Shown: piece by piece, positions 57,281 through 64,000 of the stretch
Layout of the letters: each line of letters starts with the position of its first letter
Position numbering within the stretch: position 1 is the first letter of the stretch
Assembly (NCBI GenBank): GCA_964499485.1
Contig: CAZCLF010000002.1
Location: forward strand, 62,001-126,000
Origin: Ga0074130 sp964499485
Lineage (GTDB): Bacteria; Pseudomonadota; Gammaproteobacteria; Burkholderiales; Rhodocyclaceae
Reading direction: 5' to 3'
DNA: 64,000 bases
Notes under the pieces: model-generated
What the model was told of the DNA's origin: nothing
The model's database searches: none
What the model saw: the letters and a program-made list of their open reading frames with translations, nothing else
Position numbers and translations under genes: made by a program

Positions 57281-59673
57281 GGTTTTGTGCTCCAGCACCA
57301 ATCACTCATTTCCGGCTTATCCACGCCATGCAGCAAAGCGTAATCCATGCACTGCTGACGCTGCACTTCCAGCGCAACCACCGCGCTTTGACTGCGCCCT
57401 GCCAATCGCGGCACGCGACGGATCGCATCCAGGGCTAACCCAAAGCGATCAATACGATTGCGGATCGCCAAGACCAGCGGCGTATCAATACTGCCTTTTT
57501 CCATATAGCCACGCACATGTAAGTTGTCGTGATTGGCTCGGCGGTATGCCAGCCGATGAATCAGATAAGGGTAGCCATGGAAATTAAAGATCACCGGCCG
57601 GTTGCGCGTAAAGAGGCGATCAAAGGTGTCGTCATCCAGCCCTTGCGGATGCTCGCTGGCAGGCGTCATGGCAAACAGATTCACTACATTGACAAAGCGA
57701 ATCTTGAGGTCGGGGAAATGCTCGCGTAACAACTCGACCGCTGCCAGCGACTCTTGCGTTGGCACATCCCCCGCGCTAGCCATCACCACGTCTGGCTCGC
57801 CCCCCCCATCATTACTGGCCCAGTCCCACACGCCTGCGCCGGCGGCACAGTGGGCTTGCGCCGCTTCCATATCGAGGAACTGCAAATGCTTCTGCTTGTC
57901 GGCCACAATGACATTGATGTGCTGACGCGAGCGCAAACAATGATCTGCCGTGACAAGCAGGCAATTCGCATCGGGCGGCAGATAGATGCGTGTGACGGCT
58001 GGGTCCTTGTTCACGGCCACATCCAAAAACCCCGGATCCTGATGGGTGAAGCCGTTGTGATCCTGCCGCCAGACGGTTGAGGTAATCAGTAGGTTGAGCG
58101 AAGCAATCGGTGCCCGCCATTCGACCTGGCGGGCCATCGCCAGCCACTTGGCGTGCTGGTTGTACATCGAGTCGATAACGTGGGCAAAAGCCTCATAGGT
58201 CGATAAGAACCCGTGCCGTCCGGTGAGTAGATAGCCCTCCAGCCAGCCTTCTAGCGTGTGTTCAGAAAGCATCTCCATGACGCGGCCATCTGCAGCCAGA
58301 TGCGTGCCATCAGCATCTTCCGGATACACATCGGTCAGCCATGTCTTGCCGGTCACAGTGTAGAGGTCATCCAGCTTATTTGAGCTGTTCTCATCTGGAC
58401 TGAACACGCGGAAGGTGTGCGGATTGGCCTGCATCACATCGCGGAGAAAGCGCCCAAGTGGTCGGGTATTTTCGGCACGATCACCGGCTGGGGTTTTGAT
58501 GGGTACGCCATAGTCCTGCAACGCTGGTAGCTTGAGATCTTGACGTAACAGCCCACCGTTCGCATGCGGGTTCGCACTCATGCGGCGTTGCCCTTGCGGC
58601 ATCAGCGCACGCAACTCAGGTCGTAAGGTACCGCGTACATCAAACAAGGTGTCCGGCTCATAGCTGCGCAGCCATGCCTCTAGCTGCACTAGATGCGCAG
58701 GCTTTTCATGCAACTGCCCGAGCGGTACCTGATGCGCACGCCAGAATCCTTCGACCTTGTGGCCATCCACTTCACCCGGCCCGGTCCATCCCTTGGGCGA
58801 GCGCAGCACGATCATAGGCCAACGCGGGCGTTTCGCTACTCCAGTGGTTCGTGCCTCACGATGCACCGCCTGAATATCAGCCACGCATTGCGCCATGGTC
58901 TCAGCCATGAGCGCATGCATGCTCATGGGGTCATCGCCTTCGACAAAGTGTGGCGTCCACCCATAGCCACGCAGCAGGCTTTCAAGCTCCGCATGGCTAA
59001 TACGCGCCAGCAACGTTGGATTGTTGATCTTGTAACCGTTGAGGTGAAGGATGGGCAGCACCGCACCATCGCGGATGGGGTTGAGGAACTTGTTGCCATG
59101 CCAGCTGGTTGCGAGGGGCCCGGTCTCGGCCTCGCCGTCGCCGATCACCACGCTTACAATTAAATCTGGGTTGTCGAAGGCCGCACCGAAGGCATGTGAC
59201 AAGCTATAGCCTAGTTCGCCGCCTTCATGCATGGAACCCGGCAGCTCGGGTGTGCAATGGCTACCGATCCCACCGGGGAAAGAAAAGTCGCGCAGAAAAT
59301 GCCGCAGCCCTGCTAGGCCCGTCTGCTCAACAGACTTGCCCGGATAGACCTCGCCGTAGGTGCCTTCCAGCCACACTGGCGCAAGCACGCCTGGCGCGCC
59401 ATGGCCCGGCCCAGCCAGAAAGATGGCATTCAGATCATGTTGCTTAATCAGGCGGGACAGGTGCAAATAACAGAAGGACAAACCGGGGCTGGAGCCCCAG
59501 TGACCAAGCAGGCGCTGCTTGATGTGAGCTAACTGGAGTGGCTCATGCAGAAGCGGATTGTCCTGCAGATAGATCATGGCAGCGGCCAGATAATTACTGG
59601 CGCGCCACAGTGCATGCAAATCGCTCAGTTCCTCGCTAGAGGGTGTGGTCAGCGGCGTTGCTCTCTGCGTCAT
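57277..59673 (-). CDS. xfp: Xylulose-5-phosphate/fructose-6-phosphate phosphoketolase
   Basis: A 798-residue thiamine-diphosphate enzyme splitting ketose phosphates into acetyl phosphate and an aldose phosphate. It begins with a helical part and HIKQRLLGHWGSSPGLSFCY. The cofactor segment is VSVVIGDGEAETGPLATSWH then GNKFLNPIRDGAVLPILHLN. HNGFTHQDPGFLDVAVNKDP is the phosphoketolase signature. Length agrees with the family (about 790-800). No acetate kinase or phosphotransacetylase gene lies beside it. Its stop overlaps the secreted protein start. Confidence 0.95.
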   Translation of the reverse strand: MTQRATPLTTPSSEELSDLHALWRASNYLAAAMIYLQDNPLLHEPLQLAHIKQRLLGHWGSSPGLSFCYLHLSRLIKQHDLNAIFLAGPGHGAPGVLAPVWLEGTYGEVYPGKSVEQTGLAGLRHFLRDFSFPGGIGSHCTPELPGSMHEGGELGYSLSHAFGAAFDNPDLIVSVVIGDGEAETGPLATSWHGNKFLNPIRDGAVLPILHLNGYKINNPTLLARISHAELESLLRGYGWTPHFVEGDDPMSMHALMAETMAQCVADIQAVHREARTTGVAKRPRWPMIVLRSPKGWTGPGEVDGHKVEGFWRAHQVPLGQLHEKPAHLVQLEAWLRSYEPDTLFDVRGTLRPELRALMPQGQRRMSANPHANGGLLRQDLKLPALQDYGVPIKTPAGDRAENTRPLGRFLRDVMQANPHTFRVFSPDENSSNKLDDLYTVTGKTWLTDVYPEDADGTHLAADGRVMEMLSEHTLEGWLEGYLLTGRHGFLSTYEAFAHVIDSMYNQHAKWLAMARQVEWRAPIASLNLLITSTVWRQDHNGFTHQDPGFLDVAVNKDPAVTRIYLPPDANCLLVTADHCLRSRQHINVIVADKQKHLQFLDMEAAQAHCAAGAGVWDWASNDGGGEPDVVMASAGDVPTQESLAAVELLREHFPDLKIRFVNVVNLFAMTPASEHPQGLDDDTFDRLFTRNRPVIFNFHGYPYLIHRLAYRRANHDNLHVRGYMEKGSIDTPLVLAIRNRIDRFGLALDAIRRVPRLAGRSQSAVVALEVQRQQCMDYALLHGVDKPEMSDWCWSTKP

Positions 59674-59775
59674 ATCCCTGCTACCCGGTTAAGTGATCCG
59701 TAATTAATTCGGGTCATTGTAGAGGTGACAGATGACAAGACTCTGTTCGGGATCAAACAGAGTGCATTCAGAAAA

Positions 59776-61581
59776 CTAAAAGTCGTCCTCATTCAAGGCT
59801 AGGGCACTCGCCCCGCCATTGACCACGGTACGCGCCAAGCCCATGGCCGTCGACAGCACATGATCGGCATAAAAACGCGCTGAAATCAGCTTAGCCGGGC
59901 AGAAGGCTTCGTCGCCTTCAAATGGTTGATCGTTATCAACTCGTAACTGCGCGGCATGCGCTGCCCGTGCCATCATCCAGCCGCCGGCCACCAAGCCAAA
60001 CAAACGGAGGAATGGCACGGAACCGACCATCACGCCACGCACATCCGTGCCGTAATGATTAACGATGTATTCGGCGGCCTGGGCCAAGGCATCAATCGCG
60101 CGGCCCAAGGGCTTGGCAATATGCGCCAAATCTTCGCTGCCATGTTCCTCCAGCGTGACGCAGGTCTGCTGCATCACGTGCATAAGACCCAACAGTGCCG
60201 CGCCGCCATCCCGCGCGACCTTGCGTCCAACCAGATCATTTGCCTGAATACCGGTGGTACCTTCGTAGATCGTTGTAATGCGGGCATCCCGGAGCAACTG
60301 CGCCACACCGGTTTCTTCGACATAGCCCGCACCGCCATGTACTTGCAGGCACAGATTGGCCAGTTCATTGGCCGTCTCCGTGCACCAGCCTTTGATCACA
60401 GGGGTTAGCAGATCGACAAAAGCCGCACTGCGTTCTCGTTCGGCCGGATCGACCTCATGACTTGCCGCATCTTGTGCCGCAGCCACCGTGTAAGCCAAGG
60501 CACGCATAGCCTCGGTCTGAGTCCGCATCAGCATCAACATACGACGTACATCAGGGTGGCGAATAATTGGGACCGAATCTGCCGAGCCTTCGATGGCGCG
60601 CCCCTGCACGCGGCTCTTGGCATACGTTACCGCCTTCTGATACGCCAGCTCCGACAACGCCAGTCCCTCAAGACCCACGGCAAAGCGCGCCGCGTTCATC
60701 ATGATAAACATAGTTGCAAGGCCCTGATGCGGCGCACCAAGTAGATACCCTTCGGCACCGCGGCCAGACTCGCCGTAGAGCATCACGCAGGTTGGACTGG
60801 CGTGAATACCCAGCTTGTTTTCAATCGAGGCGCACAGTACATCGTTTGGTTCGCCCAAACTGCCATCGTCATTCACCAGACGTTTGGGCACGAGAAATAA
60901 AGAGATGCCCTTCACACCGGGCGGTGCATCCGGCAGGCGTGCCAGCACCAGATGCACTGTGTTAGCGGCCAGATCGTGCTCACCGTAAGTGATGAAGATT
61001 TTCTGGCCGAAGAGACGATACGTACCATCGGCCTGCGGTTCAGCACGCGCGCGAATGGTCGCCAGATCGGAGCCGGCCTGTGGCTCGGTCAGATTCATAG
61101 TACCCGTCCACTCACCGCTCACCAGCGGGGGCAGATAGCGCGCCTTGAGTTCATCGCTGGCCACCAGCTCGATAGTGTCAGCAGCCCCGATGGTAAGCAT
61201 CGGGCACAGCGAAAATGCCATGTTCGCTGACTTCCACATTTCCTGAACCGCAGCCGACAAGAGCAGCGGCAAGCCCTGCCCACCGTACTCGGGATTGGCG
61301 GCCAGACCGGTCCAGCCATTGGCAATGAACTGTTGATAGGCTTCGCGGAAACCGGGCGGCATGGTCACGCCCTGCTTGTCCCAATGGGCACCGGTGCGAT
61401 CACCGCTGGCGTTCAGGGGGGCGAGCACGCCGCCAGCAAAGCGGGCAGCCTCCTCAAGGATGGCATCGACCATATCGGGCGTTGCGTCCTCGTAACCGGG
61501 CAAACGGCTGACTTGCTCAAGCCCGGAAAGCTCCTTGAGGACAAAACGCATGTCGCGCAGCGGTGCGGTGTAACTGTGCAT
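59776..61581 (-). CDS. Acyl-CoA dehydrogenase, long form with extra C-terminal domain
   Basis: A 601-residue flavoprotein. The core ACAD segments are MNLTEPQAGSDLATIRARAE near residue 155, IFITYGEHDLAANTVHLVLA, and QVHGGAGYVEETGVAQLLRD then ARITTIYEGTTGIQANDLVG, where Glu is the likely catalytic base. The extra 100 residues at the C-terminus mark the subgroup of about 595-residue enzymes with a C-terminal helical domain. It oxidises acyl-CoA to enoyl-CoA and would need an electron-transfer flavoprotein. Chain-length preference is unknown. Confidence 0.92.
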   Translation of the reverse strand: MHSYTAPLRDMRFVLKELSGLEQVSRLPGYEDATPDMVDAILEEAARFAGGVLAPLNASGDRTGAHWDKQGVTMPPGFREAYQQFIANGWTGLAANPEYGGQGLPLLLSAAVQEMWKSANMAFSLCPMLTIGAADTIELVASDELKARYLPPLVSGEWTGTMNLTEPQAGSDLATIRARAEPQADGTYRLFGQKIFITYGEHDLAANTVHLVLARLPDAPPGVKGISLFLVPKRLVNDDGSLGEPNDVLCASIENKLGIHASPTCVMLYGESGRGAEGYLLGAPHQGLATMFIMMNAARFAVGLEGLALSELAYQKAVTYAKSRVQGRAIEGSADSVPIIRHPDVRRMLMLMRTQTEAMRALAYTVAAAQDAASHEVDPAERERSAAFVDLLTPVIKGWCTETANELANLCLQVHGGAGYVEETGVAQLLRDARITTIYEGTTGIQANDLVGRKVARDGGAALLGLMHVMQQTCVTLEEHGSEDLAHIAKPLGRAIDALAQAAEYIVNHYGTDVRGVMVGSVPFLRLFGLVAGGWMMARAAHAAQLRVDNDQPFEGDEAFCPAKLISARFYADHVLSTAMGLARTVVNGGASALALNEDDF

Positions 61582-61760
61582 GGACTTCCTCCGGCGAACA
61601 CTGGGTGGGCTGGGAAGCGAGCATGAAACACAAATGAAACAATCCTAGACGGACTATACCGTTTGCATAAACTACATGCAATAACTGTACAAATCAAAGG
61701 CGCTTGGTCTCGACCTGTTAACCTAAGAGATACATCATTAGGCAATGATCTGGCGGAATC

Positions 61761-62369
61761 CTACTGATGTGTCTTGGCGGGCACGGCTGGCTGAGCACAC
61801 TCACGCTGAACCCAAACATGTAGCTCCCGGGCAAGTTCTGCTGTGAGCGCACCACTGACGGCAACACCACTCTGTGCATCAGCACCAGCAGGCTGGCTGA
61901 GCGCGAAGCTTCGCCGTGCGAGCACTCGTTGCTGAGCCCCATATAACGTAACGCGGGCTTCTAACACCAGCCGGCTACTGTATGCGCTCTCGAACACTTG
62001 GGAAAGATCATCAAGATCGACACGCAGACGGCAAAAAGGGGCATTGCCCTGGGGCGCAGACAGCAGACTACGTTGCAAACGGGTGCTCAGCAGCTCAGCC
62101 GGTTGGGCACTCCAGCGACTATTCACAAAGCTTTCGCGGCGATTGCTGTCCGCATAGGCCAGACGGTAATACATGGCATTACCCGACAGCCATGAACTGG
62201 GCACCACATCGAGCATGCGTAATGCTGTCGCCGTAGGTATGGGGGCCTTTTCGGATTCAGCCGACAAATCGTAATAGGCCACATTTGTCTTGGCTGGCCC
62301 GCCACCAACGCAAGCCGTTAGCAACAATGGCAACAACAGTGTCACGAGTGGAGCAAAGCGTGATCTCAT
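61761..62369 (-). CDS. ABC-type transport auxiliary lipoprotein
   Basis: A 202-residue lipoprotein. ATG at 62369 follows AAGGATATTC. The signal is MRSRFAPLVTLLLPLLLTAC with lipobox LTAC at residues 17-20. The mature part shows the family pattern of MlaD-linked lipoproteins: YYDLSAESE near the start, LDVVPSSWLSGNAMYYRLAY and LRVDLDDLSQVFESAYSS. It overlaps or abuts the MlaD-type gene and completes the operon. Likely place: outer-membrane side of the periplasm in a lipid shuttle. Confidence 0.82.
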   Translation of the reverse strand: MRSRFAPLVTLLLPLLLTACVGGGPAKTNVAYYDLSAESEKAPIPTATALRMLDVVPSSWLSGNAMYYRLAYADSNRRESFVNSRWSAQPAELLSTRLQRSLLSAPQGNAPFCRLRVDLDDLSQVFESAYSSRLVLEARVTLYGAQQRVLARRSFALSQPAGADAQSGVAVSGALTAELARELHVWVQRECAQPAVPAKTHQ

Positions 62370-62380
62370 CTGAATATCCT

Positions 62381-63319
62381 TCAAGGCTTCGAAGCGCCAG
62401 TTGTTGCACTGAATCCAGCTTCACCGGGCCCCGGCCGTACTTGGGGGCGGCCAAAAATCAGGGATTGTGGATTGTCATCTAAGGTTTCCAGCAAGCGTGA
62501 GAGCTGGCGAGTGGTATCCGTCAACTCTTTCATCAGGGCATTCGCACGTGGCAATGTTGCGTGTGCCGACTCGTTATTGCCGAGCAAGACTTCGACGCGC
62601 TCACTGACTTGATTTAGGCTGGCGACCAATTGACGGACATCACGAGCCAGCGCAGGGGTTTCCCCCGCAGCCTGTTCGAGGTGCGCCACTGTTGCATTCA
62701 GTTTTTTCATGTTCTCTGGCGACAATGCACTACGCAGCCCGGCGATAACCTCAGGTAAGTCTCGTAACCCGTCAGAGGCGATCGACACGTTGGCAATGGT
62801 GCGCTCCATATTGGCCGCATTTTTCTCACTCAACACAAGCTCAAGACGTTCGCTCATTACCGCTAGGCGATTAATCATCTTTGCAGCATTCGTGGCCATC
62901 GCATCAAACAACGTAGGCCGTAGCGCGAGCCGTGGCAGCTCACCCGATGGCGCAGTAAGTAGCTCGGGATTACTGCCATCATCATCCAGTGAGATGTAGG
63001 TCAGACCGGTAATCCCCTGCATCGTCAGGGTGGCCGTAGTACCACGCGTGAGCTTAAAATCATCCTTAAGGCTAATTCGGACGACGATGAAACGTGGGTC
63101 CTTTGGATCGACGCCAACTGACTCAACTTTGCCAGCACGAATACCGCGATAGCGCACAATGGCTTCGTTGTTGAGCCCGCCTACACCTTGCTTTGTCTCC
63201 AGCAGGTAATAAGACAGTTCATCTCTGTCTTGACGGAACCACCATATACAAGCTGCGGTTGCCAGGCCAAGAATTAGAACAAAGAGACCTGCAGCAAGGG
63301 CGTGAGCGCGATTTTCCAT
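62381..63319 (-). CDS. MlaD-family (MCE) lipid-binding protein
   Basis: A 312-residue protein with one N-terminal membrane helix (AAGLFVLILGLATAACIWWF near residues 10-29) followed by an MCE domain (YLLETKQGVGGLNNEAIVRY, AGKVESVGVDPKDPRFIVVR, TYISLDDDGSNPELL). A long helical region follows, typical of MCE proteins that form periplasmic rings carrying lipids. It lies 2 bp after the ATPase gene. It would work with the permease encoded beyond the right edge. Confidence 0.9.
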   Translation of the reverse strand: MENRAHALAAGLFVLILGLATAACIWWFRQDRDELSYYLLETKQGVGGLNNEAIVRYRGIRAGKVESVGVDPKDPRFIVVRISLKDDFKLTRGTTATLTMQGITGLTYISLDDDGSNPELLTAPSGELPRLALRPTLFDAMATNAAKMINRLAVMSERLELVLSEKNAANMERTIANVSIASDGLRDLPEVIAGLRSALSPENMKKLNATVAHLEQAAGETPALARDVRQLVASLNQVSERVEVLLGNNESAHATLPRANALMKELTDTTRQLSRLLETLDDNPQSLIFGRPQVRPGPGEAGFSATTGASKP

Positions 63320-63321
63320 AA

Positions 63322-64000
63322 TCAGGTGCCTACATTCTGCAGCGCACGCATGCTGCGTTCGGAATGGAAAAAATTCTGGATGAATGGATGGTCAATTTTC
63401 ATGATGTCTTGCATGCTGCCATAAGCAAGGATGCGCTGCTCAGCAAGCACAGCAATGCGGGTCGACAAGGCTGCCAAGGTATCGAGGTCATGTGTGACCA
63501 ACACCACCGTTAACCCCAATTCGGCACTAAGGCTCCTGATTAAGCGGACAAAGCTGTCCGATCGATCAGGATCCAGCCCAGCGGTCGGTTCATCAAGCAG
63601 CAATAATTCTGGCTCCAAGGCCAATGCCCGGGCCAGCGCTACACGTTTAATCATGCCACCCGACAGCTCCGCGGGCATCAGCTCACCATGACGCGGCAGC
63701 AGCTCAACCATGGACAGCTTAAGCATTACCAAATCGCGGATGGTGGCCTCATCCAGCAGCTTCAGTTCGCGCAATGGAAATGCCACGTTGTCGAACACAC
63801 TGAAGGCCGAAAATAGCGCCCCCTGTTGAAATAGAACGCCGAAGCGTTGTCGTAACAATCGCTCGCGCAACACTCCACCGCCAAACAGCGGTTCGCCAAA
63901 GACACGCATTTCGCCCTCGGTCGGCGTAAGCAAGCCAATGATCTGGCGCAGCAGCGTTGTTTTGCCGCTCCCCGAGCCCCCTACCAGCGCGACCAATTCG
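63322..64000 (-). CDS. MlaF-type ABC transporter ATPase (5' end outside window)
   Basis: The gene runs off the right edge, so the start is not seen; about 225 residues are present. They hold Walker A in LVGGSGSGKTTLLRQIIGLL, the signature ELSGGMIKRVALARALALEP and Walker B in LLLLDEPTAGLDPDRSDSFV, with ELGLTVVLVTHDLDTLAALS carrying the switch His. Followed by an MCE protein gene and an auxiliary lipoprotein gene, it fits an Mla-type phospholipid transport operon. Confidence 0.92.
   Translation of the reverse strand, partial: ELVALVGGSGSGKTTLLRQIIGLLTPTEGEMRVFGEPLFGGGVLRERLLRQRFGVLFQQGALFSAFSVFDNVAFPLRELKLLDEATIRDLVMLKLSMVELLPRHGELMPAELSGGMIKRVALARALALEPELLLLDEPTAGLDPDRSDSFVRLIRSLSAELGLTVVLVTHDLDTLAALSTRIAVLAEQRILAYGSMQDIMKIDHPFIQNFFHSERSMRALQNVGT

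Noticed and set aside
1..64000. CRISPR arrays, insertion sequences or prophage genes
   Set aside because: No regularly spaced repeats, transposase or integrase motifs, or phage structural genes were seen on either strand.

Overview
The window reads as a chromosomal segment of a betaproteobacterium, most likely in or near the Neisseriales. This is inferred from protein character and gene order: alaA-hom-thrC genes, dnaX-ybaB-recR behind a 4.5S RNA gene, petABC-sspA-sspB, rpsF-priB-rpsR-rplI, and bioA-bioF-bioD. There are no rRNA genes, phage genes, insertion sequences or CRISPR arrays. One tRNA (Arg, anticodon CCT) and one signal recognition particle RNA are present.

Layout. 0-9.7 kb: a DUF393-like protein without cysteines, an ArsC/Spx-family reductase, an Hsp33 missing half of its zinc cysteines, a spermidine-synthase-like protein and a GST. 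These are followed by an Old Yellow Enzyme, an M20 amidohydrolase, the biotin operon bioA-bioF-bioD with a coupled SRPBCC gene, and a 45-residue membrane protein. 9.7-20.7 kb: the amino-acid genes thrC, hom and alaA, with a tricarboxylate transport block (tctA, tctB, tctC, a TerC gene, tctE, tctD) between thrC and hom. 20.8-24.6 kb: an Mth938-like protein, an SMR-type protein, an ArnD-like deacetylase, a peroxiredoxin and a PIN-PhoH ATPase.

24.6-30.5 kb is the most unusual part. Four minus-strand genes alternate between TerC-Usp fusions (two, each 417 aa) and free Usp proteins (two, each 168 aa). Three minus-strand leaders carry the yybP-ykoY manganese riboswitch signature. A fourth copy lies on the plus strand, ahead of a divergent LysR regulator gene. 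This looks like a manganese-responsive efflux and stress module whose candidate regulator is itself under a metal riboswitch.

30.5-38.8 kb: dnaB, with a run of DnaA-box-like repeats upstream, and the rpsF-priB-rpsR-rplI operon. Between them lie an orphan formate dehydrogenase delta subunit, an FdsR-like LysR gene, modABC and a short ModE. 39-44.2 kb: an HDOD protein, a FliD-like protein without cap domains, the ABC-F ATPase Uup, an exported peroxiredoxin, the tRNA, a small membrane protein and sspB. 44.2-50 kb: sspA, the cytochrome bc1 genes petC-petB-petA, a CaiB-type CoA transferase and a lipoprotein. 50-56 kb: recR, ybaB, dnaX, 4.5S RNA, an alpha/beta hydrolase and comEC. 56-64 kb: a MOSC protein, a secreted protein translationally coupled to phosphoketolase, an acyl-CoA dehydrogenase, and the distal part of an Mla-type lipid transport operon that runs off the right edge.

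Most calls rest on motifs and gene order read by eye. No database search was run, so family names for the weaker proteins are inferences.
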